A stretch of DNA of 64,000 nucleotides from Albugo candida (Eukaryota; Oomycota; Peronosporomycetes; Albuginales; Albuginaceae). The DNA lies in contig CAJNAR010000152.1 in assembly GCA_905220665.1 (NCBI GenBank), positions 62,001 to 126,000 on the forward strand. Direction: 5' to 3'. Position numbers and translations under genes: made by a program. The notes beneath the pieces are model-generated. The model was given only the letters and a program-made list of their open reading frames with translations. It had not been told where the DNA came from and searched no databases. Of this stretch, positions 1 through 11,244 are shown piece after piece (the stretch's first letter is position 1; each line of letters begins with the position of its first letter).

Positions 1-1092
1 TTTGCTCAAGAGTGTAAATTCATGGACTAACGCGTTAGTTCGAACTTTGATAGCATCTAAATTTGTCTCGTTAAGTAATGCAACTCTTCTTTCCATCTTT
101 GTGACCACAGATACGAGATCGTTTCCTCCCATGCTTTCGAGCCCATCCCCATCTAATCGCCCTTGACTATTGTAAAAGCTCCCAACCATCCGCTCTAAAG
201 CTGCAATTCTCTTTTCGAGTACGACGACTCTCTGTTTCGTCTCTCTTTCACTAGAGTCGAGCTCACCAGTATGATAAATCTCATAAACCATGTTTGGACC
301 TGATTCTATCTGAGTCGTTTCCTCCAATTGATGCTTCTTGAATTCTTCGATTTCGTTCAATAACTTTGCACTCAGCTTATTCATTGACATACTTTGATCC
401 GTGCTCAATTGTGTCTGATAGTCGTGAAGATACGGCTGATAGGAATCATTCTTCTGCATTGCCGCCAAATTCTGCTTCAAGCTGTTGACGCCTTTGATAA
501 CGTATTCCATTTCAGCTATTTGCGCAATATCGCGTGTGTCTGCTGTGACATTTGTATGTGTGTTTTCTTTTGATAAAAGGATCAGATCTTCTTCTAATGC
601 ATTCGCTTCCATCATTAATCGAGTGTATCTTTCAATCGGTGACTCGAATACAGCGCTCTTTTGTGTTTGTGTGTTGTCTTTTAGAGCTCCTTTGGCTTCA
701 TACGCTTCGGAATGATTTGGGTCTACGAGTTACAGTCAGGTAACGGGGTAGTGGGAAGGACATGAAGATGCGCACTGTATATTTTCCCCATGAACGCTTC
801 GAATGCTTGAACTGGTGCAAGCACACTTTCATCTACTTCGACATTTGCCTATGTTTGTAATATAGTGTAAAATGACGATTATAATTACACAAGACAGAAG
901 TACTGTGACCTTGTCGAGAAACCCTTTTGTATCGTCTTGATATCGTCCTGAATAACCGATATCTCTCTCGATTGCATGTATGGATGAAGAAGAGACGGGA
1001 GTGTAAGGTTGAAAGGTTGCTTCCTGATCCGGAGTCTCAAACACTTCATTCTGCGGTGCTGTTTCGCTCATCCAGATCGAGGGAATATACAA
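1..1092 (-). CDS. DCTN2: Dynactin subunit 2 (dynamitin, p50), C-terminal end off the window
   Basis: Dynamitin is a coiled-coil subunit of dynactin, the cofactor that links dynein to cargo. The N-terminus aligns in spacing with the family start: a YIPSIW stretch, then NEVFETPDQE, comparable with YADLPGIA...NEPDVYETSD. Exon 1 is 910-1092 and a 61-base intron at 849-909 joins in phase to an acidic exon starting at 848. A second junction between about 723 and 800 is needed, but I could not fix its donor site. From about 722 down to base 1 the frame is open and reads as amphipathic coiled coil, including an ESPIERYTRLMMEA segment like the family ETPQQKYQRLL. The reading frame still runs at base 1, so the C-terminus is missing from this window. 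Family assignment rests on remembered motifs, not a search. Confidence 0.6.
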
Positions 1093-1410
1093 TCTTCGGA
1101 TTGGTAGGAATGAAATATATTTGTCGAATCAAATCTTGTCAAACATCTGAGCGCAAAATGGCAATCGACATACGCCTAGGATTCTAACAAAGCCTAAAGA
1201 CGGATTCTTTCGAGTGCGATGAAAGGCATAGAACCTAACCCGGAAAAACTGTGAATAAAATTCTTCATATCGTAGAAGACAATAGAAGATAAAGCATGCA
1301 AACGACACGCACGAATGACTAGATGATTATTATAATAGATTGAGAACTTTGCATCCTGCTAAAATGGTGTGCCACATTGCTTTCGGCTAATTGGTTGGCA
1401 CGTGAAGGTC

Positions 1411-2256
1411 ATGCAACGACCCTCTATTGGAATTCTCTGTCTTTTCGCGGTGATTTACTGCGCTACATTTGGGAAATCCCATAACAATTCAATAACCTTC
1501 ATTGAAGAAGTAGATGCGCACAAAGGTGTTGGTATCTCATTTCGATCAGACTACCTATCAGGCTGCGCATTATGCCAGCAAACAGGCGATTGTGATAATG
1601 CATTTCGTGGACGTCCTGGGCAATTTTGTCATACACTAGTCTCCGGACGACCCTGTTGCTGCCCGGTGGACTCGGAATGTACCGATAACGTGTACAACTG
1701 TCGCTGCAGAAGAGTGTCATATCAGCAAGTGTATCCTCATCAAGCAACAACACCAACAGTGGTACAAGCTCCCCAGAAGCATCACGGATGGTCAATTTGG
1801 ACAATACTTTTCATGTTCTTTCTGATATTCGGCTGCTGCTACTGTCTATGTTCCTGCGCTCGACCCAATAATGAATACGAAAGGGTCGAATCCACTGGGC
1901 CGTATCCCCCACCGCAATATGGAACGTACAATGAACCAAATGTGACTGGAGTTTACGCAACACCAGTTCCAGCAGCACCGGGGTATGCTCCGCAAGTCGT
2001 TCAGAATTCGGGAGGGTACGGCTCCCTTGCGTCAGGTGCGGTGGGTGCAGCTACCGGTTTCGCGACAGGAATGATGGTGGATTCAGCGCTTCGAGGTCGG
2101 GAAAATCGGGAACCAGCTCCAGTTCAAGCAACAACGGCACCGTCCTATACAGAGTTCAGTGGTGATACTGGTGGAGACGACTTTACTGGGGATACCGGCG
2201 GTGACGACTTTACTGGCGATACCGGTGGAGACGACAGTTTTGCGGGCGATTCCTAA
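1411..2256 (+). CDS. Cys-rich single-pass membrane protein with C-terminal acidic repeats
   Basis: Single exon, 281 residues from the first in-frame ATG at 1411; the frame opens 42 bases earlier but without an ATG. Residues 1-23 form a signal peptide. Next comes a lumenal or extracellular domain of about 80 residues with at least 14 cysteines (CALC, CCCP, CRC patterns), then a hydrophobic segment near residues 130-148 that is itself Cys-rich, then a Pro/Tyr/Gly-rich cytoplasmic region. The last 35 residues repeat the unit FTGDTGGDD three times, almost perfectly at DNA level (2155-2245). I do not recognise the family. The layout suggests a surface or endomembrane protein with a disordered tail. 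Repeat number may vary between strains. Confidence 0.75.
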   Translation: MQRPSIGILCLFAVIYCATFGKSHNNSITFIEEVDAHKGVGISFRSDYLSGCALCQQTGDCDNAFRGRPGQFCHTLVSGRPCCCPVDSECTDNVYNCRCRRVSYQQVYPHQATTPTVVQAPQKHHGWSIWTILFMFFLIFGCCYCLCSCARPNNEYERVESTGPYPPPQYGTYNEPNVTGVYATPVPAAPGYAPQVVQNSGGYGSLASGAVGAATGFATGMMVDSALRGRENREPAPVQATTAPSYTEFSGDTGGDDFTGDTGGDDFTGDTGGDDSFAGDS

Positions 2257-2498
2257 CTTCAACTTCAAGATTGGAAAATGGCGACAATCATTCTTTATTT
2301 CTCGTAGCTTTAAAAAGTAACCCTTTATGAGGCGTTAAAGCCTTTATGTCATCGTAATATGTATATCGCTGATCCCTTCTACACGTGTCATACAGTCATC
2401 AGAATGTCATGTCGTGCTGTTCATTCACACTAGATCCCTTGTCATAATCGTATTATATCGTCCAACGACAATTGTCTTATTCTCCTTCACATACAAAA

Positions 2499-4160
2499 AT
2501 GAAGATATATCCACTCATATGTATGCACTCATTCCAGTGTATTTTCGCATATAATGATTTCCAGATATTGCAGCAGCCAGAAGTGATCATGTCAGAGTGC
2601 GCGCAAAATGGTCGTAATGCGCAGACTACCAGTAGAACGCTGATTGTAGATTTAAATGTGGTCGTAAGTCGCTTTGAAAGTCGACTTATTAGCTTTAACA
2701 CTCGGAGCTACAGTGGCCGTATCCCTGCACCAACGATCAAAGTCTGCAGAGGAGATACATTGCGCATGCGAATTGCCAATATGCTCAGCGAACAAGAAGA
2801 TGCCAATATTACAAATCTACACACACATGGTCTCCACGTATCTCCGGAAATGCATTTCGACAATGTGTTTACCAAAATCAAATCAGGAGAAGCGCGTGAA
2901 TATGTGTACGACATTGCGTCTGAGCATCCCACCGGGACATTCTGGTACCATCCACATCATCACGGCTCCGTGAACACGCAAATCTCTGGTCTTATGGCTG
3001 GCGCTCTGATTGTTGTGGATGATGAGCATCACCCACTCTTTCCTCCTCAATTGGCACTGATGGATGACGTCGTAATGATTCTGCAAGGAATTTGTTTCAT
3101 AAACTGTACCAACAACCACGATACAATCATTAGTGCTCTGGTGAATCGATATGGCGAAATAGAGCCTCGAACCACAGATTTCTGGACACAGGTGACGGTT
3201 GATGCGTCAATATCAATGATGCAAGATCTCACGCAAGTACATGTGTTTGTGAATGGACAATACGTTCCGAGACTTAGTCTGATAAGATGGGAATTCAAGC
3301 GACTTCGATGGATCAATGCGATATCCAACAATCTCATTGAGCTTATTGCACCTGGTTGTGAGATGTATACGATAGCAATGGATGGTGTGTATCGAAATGG
3401 ACCTCCAGTGCAGAAGACAGTTGTTGTGATACCTCCGGGTGGCAGATGTGACATACTGATACGCTGCACGCAGGAAGGTACGTATGTGCTCTCAGCTGAA
3501 TCCGCTGCATCACGAGTTCATTTGCTCGGAAAGGTGAACGATCACCGTGTTGCATCTCAGCCAGTTCTGACACTTGAGGTGTACGAAGCCATTGACAGAA
3601 TACCGACACCCGTCACAACATTGCCTCTCAACCTTCCATTCGAGCATGAGCACATATCGAGTCTTTTAAGCATTTCTTCAGCGGCTATTCCAGAATACAG
3701 CAAATACGACTATGAATTCTCAATGGAAACAGTTACCGAACCCAATATTCCGAACAAGTCGAAAGACATATACTCTGTGAATCGCAAAGTATTTGACGAA
3801 GAGTACATCAATCACACAATGCGAGTCAATGAAGTACAGGAGTGGCAGATTTCGACTCGGAATTATGGAAGTGGATGTGATCCCATGCAACATAGTCAAC
3901 TTCCATGCAAACGTCTCGTGCATCCGTTCCACATTCACGCGACTAACTTCCAAATCGTTGCGAAAGAAAAAGATTTCGATCCATTTGATTTGCTGTATGA
4001 AGTTGGCCAATGGCGCGATACGATTCCGATTTACCATGAGGCCAAGATCTTGATCCGATTCATGCCGAAAAACCATATGATTGGTAGAATTCTGACGCAT
4101 TGTCACATCTCATCGCATTCTGATCAAGGAATGGCGCAATTGACGCAAGTTGTGGCTTGA
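2499..4160 (+). CDS. Secreted multicopper oxidase (laccase-like)
   Basis: Single exon, 553 residues. Multicopper oxidases oxidise phenols or metal ions and reduce O2 to water, using one type 1 and one trinuclear copper centre. All four copper-binding signatures are visible in the right order: HTHGLH and WYHPHHHG in the first cupredoxin domain, then HPFHIHATNF and THCHISSHSDQGM in the last. The HCHxxxH...GM ending is that of a complete type 1 site. A hydrophobic N-terminus (about residues 1-17) is a likely signal peptide, so the protein probably acts outside the cell or in the secretory pathway. The ATG at 2499 is the first in frame. The substrate (phenolics, iron) cannot be told from sequence. 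No introns, unlike most neighbours. Confidence 0.92.
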   Translation: MKIYPLICMHSFQCIFAYNDFQILQQPEVIMSECAQNGRNAQTTSRTLIVDLNVVVSRFESRLISFNTRSYSGRIPAPTIKVCRGDTLRMRIANMLSEQEDANITNLHTHGLHVSPEMHFDNVFTKIKSGEAREYVYDIASEHPTGTFWYHPHHHGSVNTQISGLMAGALIVVDDEHHPLFPPQLALMDDVVMILQGICFINCTNNHDTIISALVNRYGEIEPRTTDFWTQVTVDASISMMQDLTQVHVFVNGQYVPRLSLIRWEFKRLRWINAISNNLIELIAPGCEMYTIAMDGVYRNGPPVQKTVVVIPPGGRCDILIRCTQEGTYVLSAESAASRVHLLGKVNDHRVASQPVLTLEVYEAIDRIPTPVTTLPLNLPFEHEHISSLLSISSAAIPEYSKYDYEFSMETVTEPNIPNKSKDIYSVNRKVFDEEYINHTMRVNEVQEWQISTRNYGSGCDPMQHSQLPCKRLVHPFHIHATNFQIVAKEKDFDPFDLLYEVGQWRDTIPIYHEAKILIRFMPKNHMIGRILTHCHISSHSDQGMAQLTQVVA

Positions 4161-4214
4161 TGTGGACTACACTATGCATGTCGTACTCGAAAATAGTGTT
4201 ATACAAAACGTTGG

Positions 4215-6803
4215 ATGAGTCCAAGTACAAGTCGAGAAGCGCTACTTGGAGAAGCGCTCCGACGAGCCGAAACGCATGCGTCTGAGATGAAACGAGCGAT
4301 GGATGCAAACGAATTGGATAATTTTCTGTCAAATGCTGCATCTTGCTTCCAAGAATTACAAACAGATCATTTGTCACCGAAAGAATACTATCAATTATGT
4401 ACGACCTTTTGATCGGACCATCCGATTTTGCAGTCATATTGCTTTCCGTTGTGTCAGATACAAAGATTTCGGATGAAATGAGTCAATTGGGAGAGTTCCT
4501 GAAGACTTTGAAGGGCTCTGATACGAGTGCACAAGAACTGTATGAACGCGTACAATGGAACCCTCGTATCATTCCTCGATTGTAAGCGTTCTGCTTTTTG
4601 TTTGTACTGTTGCATCCCCGAACGAAACGTTTGTGCTAGATACACGCTCATTAGCGTCGGTATGGTTCTGATGGATGAGAAGCCGGTGCTGGAGATCCTG
4701 GCCGATCTTCTGGATATGGTGAAAGGCGTTCAATCACCCTTGCGTGGCCTCTTTCTTCGCTACTACTTGATGACTACCTGTAAAACACATCTGGCTCGCT
4801 GCAAAGACTCGGTTGAAGATATGGTCGATCTTTTGATGCACAATTTGTCAGAGACAAGTCGACTTTGGATTCGTATACAGAAGCAAAATCTCGACAGTAG
4901 GATGAAAAATTCAATGGAGCGGGAAAAGGAACGAAGAGAGCTTCAAGTGTTGGTCGGAAGTAGTTTAGTGCGACTGAGTGAACTGAATGGATTGACCTCG
5001 CAGATTTACTCGGATCGGATCTTACCACCAGCACTGGCTCTGATCACAAATTCCAAGGATGAACTCACGCAGCAATACTTTTTGGATTGCATAATTCAAG
5101 TCTTCCCGGATGATTTTCACGTGCAGAATGTCGACTTATTGCTGGACACTTTCACCAAATGCCTCGAAAATGTCGATGTCGCAAGCATTTTGAAGACACT
5201 TTTGGAACGCTTAAAAAATCACAATGAATCTTTAAAAGCTTCCCAGTCAATATTCGCATGGAAGGTGCAAAACGAAGAAGTCGATCTCTTTCATCAGCTT
5301 TTGAGAACAATTGTCAGCATTTCAGAGAAAAGCAGGAGAATGAGCTACGTCCTTTCAACGTCAATGGTTTCATTGTTCATAGCGATTGTCAAATCACATG
5401 AAGGCTGGCTGCGAGGAGATGTGGAACGTATCACCGATTTTGTCTCATGCATATCGACTTTTGTTCAGTTCCATTGTGAAGATCTCGAGCACGAGTTGGA
5501 CGTACGGAAAAGCGAGTTCGATAATGCCATTGAAGATTTACTGTTGGCTGTATTATGCATTTTACGAGTGAGCGATTGCGATCAAGTGAGTAATTTGCTC
5601 AGTCTGATAAAAGCGCTTCCTCACACGTCGCAAAAACGAATCGCAGTCGAATGGATACAACTTATTATTCGACATAAAAGTCGAGTACGAACAGAAAAAG
5701 AAGCCGAGATACTATTTGAGATGCTGATGCCATTGATTCGCGACGACGTTGCAGAGACGTGCATCACATCAATTTCAACTTTGAAAACTCCGAACGCGTC
5801 TGCAACGATCGAAAAAGAGCGAGTTTTGCTGGCAAAAATTGTCCATTTTTTATATTCGGAAGACCTGGATGTCAAATATCGGATATTTATTTTAGCAAGG
5901 CAAAAGTTTGGACAAGGTGTTCTCAGGCTTCGATATACTTTGATCCCGTTGATTCACTGCTCTCTGGCTCTGACGCAGCAGCTCAAGCAAGCGACAACTC
6001 ACAAAGAAGAATCCTCACAATCAGAAGGGATATCACCGCGCCAAGTCTTACAGTTTGTACATGAGATGGTCACTGCATTGGCGTCCAAATCAGATCAGAT
6101 GTCACTTTCTTGTGTGAATTTATTCCTCCAATGTGCCATTGTTGCCGACTTTTGCGAATTTGAAGCGATCACATACGAATTTATTACTCAAGCATTGATC
6201 GTATACGAAGATCAAATTATCGAGTCTCGTGATCAATCGAAAGCGCTGGAATTGATATCTGCGTCCTTACGTGCGACCACTTCTCTATCGCCCAAGGGAT
6301 ATGAGACTTTGGCAACAAAGATCACACAATTTGGAGCAAAAGTGATCAAGAAAGAAGATCAAGCACTCGTGATCCTGTCTTGTGCTCATTTATTCTGGGT
6401 ACGTCTCGCTTGTGGAGAGTCGCCTTTGCTGACAACGACACTTTCACAATAGCATCCGTGTCATCACAATGGGAAACTCGTATTAGAATGTCTTCAACGA
6501 TCACTTCGGATTGCAGATGGATTAGAAAAATCGACCAAACAGGTTTCCTTATTTCTGGAGATCCTCGAGGCGGTACGTCGATCATCTTGGGGATGTACTG
6601 CATCTCTCATTGTGTTCTGTGAATAGTACTATCATTTTCACAGCCTCCAGGTTGCAGAAGTAAGTCAGCGATATCTCACTGGTTTGCTTGCTCTTGTGAA
6701 AGAACACTTGGAGAATATGGAGCATGATCAAGCGAGAATCGACAACGAAATACGGTATCGAGCGATTCACAGCGTTATCAGCGGCAATGGCTTCTCAGAC
6801 TAA
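4215..6803 (+). CDS. VPS35: Retromer subunit VPS35
   Basis: VPS35 is the helical-solenoid core of retromer, which recycles cargo from endosomes to the Golgi or plasma membrane. Five exons, 4215-4398, 4458-4581, 4640-6398, 6453-6572 and 6627-6803, give 787 residues, close to the family length of about 790-800. Junctions restore the family sequence across each intron: YYQLY|TKISDE, IIPR|LYTLISVG, CAHLFW|HPCHHNGK and LEILEA|YYHF. Diagnostic stretches are VQSPLRGLFLRYYL, the QVFPDDFH motif that follows the N-terminal VPS26-binding half, and CAHLFW near the C-terminus. Introns are 54-59 bases. The gene starts 54 bases after the multicopper oxidase stop, on the same strand. Confidence 0.96.
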
Positions 6804-7048
6804 AGAGCGTTGGATGGGATTATGCATTACACAGGGAAGCCATTTTGTGGAACTTTGTCGTCTCGCGCACTCTCTGATACAATGTCTTTGCTTTGTAAAC
6901 CAAACGGTTGGCATTTGGCAATCCGATATGATATGATGCATTTCATCGTATAAATGGATGTCGCACGTAATAATTGGTAAGTGTTCCACTCAGCGAGTAG
7001 CAATGATAACCACTCGTTCAAGCCGATAAATTTGCTACCATACAAACT

Positions 7049-7210
7049 TTACGTTAATGTCGGACCGCATTCCTTTATTGTTGTAGACAGTTTATCGAGC
7101 ACACCTTCCGCCTGAATAAAGAAATAGTCTCTGACTCCTTCAGCACGGTTGATTGATCGCATCATAAATGCACGGTAAATACCAGGGTTGTCCTCGAAAT
7201 ACATGCCCAT
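7049..7210 (-). CDS. C-terminal exon of an unresolved multi-exon gene
   Basis: The minus strand reads about 53 clean codons, from MGMYFEDNPGIYRAFMMRS to the TAA at 7049-7051. The amino-acid composition is that of a real protein and not of a chance frame. The ATG at 7208-7210 could be a start, but the family-like density suggests this is the last exon of a longer gene. Open stretches in other frames further upstream (about 7237-7342, containing APVDIGDSIITRL) look like earlier exons. I found no donor/acceptor pair of normal intron length that joins them in phase. Product unknown. Confidence 0.4.
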   Translation of the reverse strand: MGMYFEDNPGIYRAFMMRSINRAEGVRDYFFIQAEGVLDKLSTTIKECGPTLT

Positions 7211-7540
7211 ACTGACTCCACAACGTGATCGCCATTATCAACTGAGTTATTAAACGAGTGATAATGGAGTCTCCAATGTCGACTGGAGCTTGTGTGTTTT
7301 CTAATAAACTTGATATTTGATGAATGAAACCACGCTATTCCTTCAAGTGTGATAGATCGTAGCGTGATAAGACTTTGTTTCCGACGATAGATCGAGTCAT
7401 TAATCGCAATGGTTGTGTATCGGTACAATGGTCGTGTGACGATATGTTAGTAATACCTTGCTCCAATCTTAGAGCCAAAGTCCAAACAGCGGCATTTCAG
7501 ATGCGCTTCCCCTTGTGTTTACGGGTGAATAAACTGATAG
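7211..7540. other. Stretch without a resolved gene
   Basis: Lies between the C-terminal exon at 7049-7210 and the stop of the next minus-strand gene at 7541. It probably contains the upstream exons of the 7049-7210 gene, on the minus strand, but the exon borders could not be settled by reading. Confidence 0.4.
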
Positions 7541-8439
7541 CTATAGTGAAATTGTGTGATTTTGATTCGTTCGATCCGACTGTATATGGTACTCAGTAAC
7601 ATTGATAGGTTCCTCGCCATCGACTCCACCTACTACATTTGTACTCAATGTAGGTACACTAGGTGTCGGCTTTCCTGCTTTGGTTTTTTGCCGTTCTTCT
7701 TTCTCATTCTGTATCAAATTCTGTTGCAATTGTCTCCATCCAATTAATTGTAACCTGTTCGATGGCGACGATATCGCGTTAACGTTGTTGTATGGTCCCT
7801 CTGCTTGTGCTCGACGTCGATAACGCCGAAAACACGACACCCGGCGGTAAAATAACACTAATAATAAAACGGTTTGTATAACCATAAACAATAATATGAA
7901 ATAATGGTAATTGTTACTTTGCGATTTCGCAGGAAATAACTGATCACCGTCCATTACACATAAATTACCGATTGAACCTTCCCAATCGGGATCTTCACAC
8001 TGTTGTAAACACACACAACCTCTGTAACCCACACAGTAAGAAAACTGCGACATTTTGTTCGCCTCAGTGCATTCTGCGCAAACGGAATCATTTGCGACGC
8101 AATACGTCGAATTGATCGCTGGAAAATACGTAATGGTATGGTGCGTTTCGTTTCGAATGCGTCGGTAGTCAAGTTGCGGAATGTAGGCTGCAATACTCTT
8201 ACAAATCCCATTCGATGTCAAAACGCATCCCTGCACAAGATATGAGTAACGAGGAAAGATTAGTAAAACTCATAACAAACCTCTAACTCAAGCTCTGCTA
8301 CTCTATTGAGACAGTCAAAACACGTTCGAGGCTTACGACAGGCTGCGCCATACTCTAATCCATAATACATACACGTTGCTCCGGTCGATCGATTCGAAGG
8401 AGTAATCGACATTACAGATGAAGAAGACTTCTCTGCCAT
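7541..8439 (-). CDS. Cys-rich single-pass membrane protein, unknown
   Basis: Two exons (8281-8439 and 7541-8230) around a 50-base intron; they join in phase 0 and give about 282 residues. The N-terminal 165 residues carry many cysteines in short spacings (CRKPRTCFDC; CAECTEAN; GCVCLQQCEDPDW; GNLCVMDG). A hydrophobic segment of about 19 residues (YFILLFMVIQTVLLLVLFY) follows, then an Arg-rich cytoplasmic flank and a polar, Gln/Asn/Lys-rich tail. There is no N-terminal signal peptide, so a type III topology is likely, or the true start lies in an unseen exon. I do not recognise the family. The arrangement is similar to the protein at 1411-2256, but no sequence similarity is evident. Confidence 0.7.
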
Positions 8440-8618
8440 CGCTCCATCCAGTTTTTACTCAGGACCTCAGAAATGCGAATTGAGTATCGAGTATTCAGTA
8501 TTCAGTGTCGAGTACTAATATCGAGTATGGGTTCGACTTCTCATATACATTACTTCGCATAAAAGTGTACATCTGAAAGAATATGATATTCTTTCAAGGG
8601 TAGGGTTCACTTATAACT

Positions 8619-10637
8619 TTATCTATTCGAAAACTGTTCACTAATTTTCACATTTTCATACCGTTTTTCTTCCAAAATCGCGAGAAGTTCACTCTTTTGA
8701 CGTTTTACGCTTTGACGCCGCGGTGTTCTTGATGATTTGATTTTTGAGGGTAGATTAGGTGAGGGATCGTCATTAGGTACCTGCGCTTCTGTGCAAGTGA
8801 ACACAAACGGTTTACCTGTCGCATTCTATAAATTCCTTGTTAGAACTTATCAAAAGTTGATGCAAAGTAGACGCACCGTGCTAAACCTGGTGCTTTTTTG
8901 GAGCACGTGACTGAAAGAAGATGATGACCGAAACATGTTGTCCCGCATCAACTTTGAAGATATAGAATCGTCAACAATGGACTGCCTTGCATCCAAACTT
9001 TTTGATACGTCCGTGCGTCGAAGTTCTCGCATGAGCTACACATTCGGTCAACATCGAATATACATAATAGTATACTATACATACGGTACCTCACACGCGT
9101 CTTCATCATTATCCGAAGAAGCAAACGCGGTATTGCTTAGCTTTTCCGTTGCAGTCTCAATCGTTTCTTCCTGCTGTTGCAAGTTTTTCCATCGCCGGAT
9201 CCGTCTATTCATTTTCGCGCGCTCTGAAAAGACCTTCATCTCTTTTTTCTCTCGTTCATCATCTGACGCAGAATCATCTTTCACCAAAGTTTCCTGCTCC
9301 TCTTCAGATTCAGACTCAGACTCAGAAGTGATGTAAATTTTTGGCTGATTCAAATGTCGTTCTCGAAGTTTCCGTTCCATTTCCATTTCTTCATCTTCGA
9401 TGTTTTCCGTCGCATCTTTCCCATCCAATACTTCTTCGTCCGAGTCGAGCAGTCCAAGTCGAGCAGCTTCGTTCTTGTCGCCGTCTAAAGCCACGAGTTC
9501 GTCGAGATGAAATCGTCCGCGCGCGGTTTCCGGCAGCCCGCTCGATGAGAAGACTCGGCGATTGCGACCGAACCCTTCTTTTACATTCCGCATCACTGCA
9601 CGCACTCTTTTACGATCAATCTCTTCTTCTTCTTTTCGGAATAGTGTATCCAAGTCTCGTTGTTCAGCCAATTCATCGTCCGAGAGCTCGTCGACAATTC
9701 CTTTAAGGTCGTCGTCTTGCAATTCTAAAGCCTTTCGCTCCTCTTCCGCTTCTTTCTCTCCTTGCGTCATTATGCGTGCAACTCCGAATCCAAAATCGCC
9801 CAAACCTCCAATTTGAAGTACATTTTCCTCTTCTTCTTCTTCAGCTTCTGATTCGACAAATGCACCTTTAACCAAACGTTTGCGCTTTCGAGCAATCGCC
9901 GATTCTTTATGTACAAGTTCGCGAAATATCGAGGCTTTATCACGGTTCTCATTCTTTGTTTTCTGTTTGGGACTCGCTTCTGTCTGTATCGGATCATCAC
10001 TCAGTGTATCCTCTTCAATAACAGGCGATTCCAAAGTATCCCCTTTGAATGGCTCCGTTGATTCTGACGGTTCTTCCTCTTGTATCTCAGATGGTTCGGA
10101 GCTACGTTTTATTTCTGATTCATCTGAGTCGGCGTCGTATGCAATTGGTTCTGATTCCTCATTCAATTGCAATTTCATCTTTTCATCGTTTTGGAGTTTC
10201 TTCAACTGTTCTTCGAAAGAAGAGTACCCAAATAGCTTTGCCATTCCTGCTGAACCTTGTTTGATTGCTTGGTGACGAAGACTTTTCAGTAAACTTCTTT
10301 TTTTCGATGCAGCGGGTCCGGCGGGAGCTGCAACTGGCAGGCGAACTGTTTCGTTCTTTTTTGACTGAGGCGGAAGACGGGCGTCTGAATTATCTGATAG
10401 AGTGTAAAAACTCTCCAATTTTGTGCGTTGCGATTGCTGTAGCTCTTCTTTTCTTTTTTTCAGCTTCACGACCAGCTTCCGCATCGCTTTGTCATATTCC
10501 GATAATTCTATTTCGTTCAATTCTTCACTTCCAGCTATTGATGCTTGATCCTTGACGACAGGTTGATGTGGTTTCTGACATTGGATTTCTTGCAGTAAAA
10601 GTTGTGTCTCTAATGCTAATTCCGCACAAGTTTCCAT
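8619..10637 (-). CDS. Claspin/Mrc1-like replication checkpoint mediator
   Basis: Claspin/Mrc1 travels with the replication fork and passes the stalled-fork signal from ATR/Mec1 to the effector kinase. Three exons (9090-10637, 8877-9035, 8619-8825; introns of 54 and 51 bases) give 637 residues, which is short next to animal claspin (about 1300) or yeast Mrc1 (about 1100). The MRC1 core is visible: basic KRKRLVKGAFVESEAEEEEE, then IGGLGDFGFG, then DDDLKGIVDELSDDE, then a KEGFGRNRR basic end. The rest is highly charged, low in hydrophobics and rich in SE/ED runs, as in the family. The start is the first ATG, 10637; the frame opens 99 bases further upstream without one. Family call is from the MRC1-type motif; no search was run. 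Confidence 0.7.
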
Positions 10638-10844
10638 CGTATTACTTGACTGCAAAACTTGCTGATTCCCACCAAAAATATTTCTGATTCTGATGATTTT
10701 GGGCGAATCGAATAATAATACATAGTGCCCAATCAAATTGGGTTAACGAATAGCTGCCACATATGCGCAATAGCTGTCAATATTCGACTGCGCGTATACG
10801 CGAAGTAGAAGCAATAATATCTGATCTATGCGATAGTGCTTGAA

Positions 10845-11087
10845 TCAATCAGGATCTTCCATATCAAAAGGATCTCCGACTTGGACACCTTGCCTAAACA
10901 GTCGATTCTTCTTGTCATAGAGTGATTTAGTATCCAAAGACGCGTACGGAGCGTTGATGATTTGTTGTAAGGGATCTATTGACGTGAGATCGTCTTCATT
11001 TAGCATCATATCTGAAATTAGAATACCACTGAGAGCCGTGAAAAACAGAATCGCAGCAGAACGAATAATGATGGTGAAAGTCTTCAT
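10845..11087 (-). CDS. Small membrane or secreted protein, unknown
   Basis: Eighty residues from the ATG at 11087. Residues 5-25 are hydrophobic (IIIRSAAILFFTALSGILI) and could be a signal anchor, followed by a polar, acidic C-terminus ending DPFDMEDPD. The gene sits between two well-supported minus-strand genes. It may be a small inner-membrane or organelle protein; no family recognised. Confidence 0.5.
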   Translation of the reverse strand: MKTFTIIIRSAAILFFTALSGILISDMMLNEDDLTSIDPLQQIINAPYASLDTKSLYDKKNRLFRQGVQVGDPFDMEDPD

Positions 11088-11244
11088 AGAGGTTTCTGCG
11101 CAAGTGTCGGATATGATGCTATTATTAGATACTTCCAAATATCTGACAGCCCGAAATCTGTCGCATTGCTGGTGGAAAATAGGGAAGGGGTATAGTACGA
11201 AAGTTGGTGTGAATCAAAAGAAAGAAGGCTTCACACTAAAGTGC

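Noticed and set aside
6827..7045. 72-codon minus-strand frame with ATG after VPS35
   Set aside because: Low-complexity residue use and overlap with the VPS35 3' flank; judged chance.
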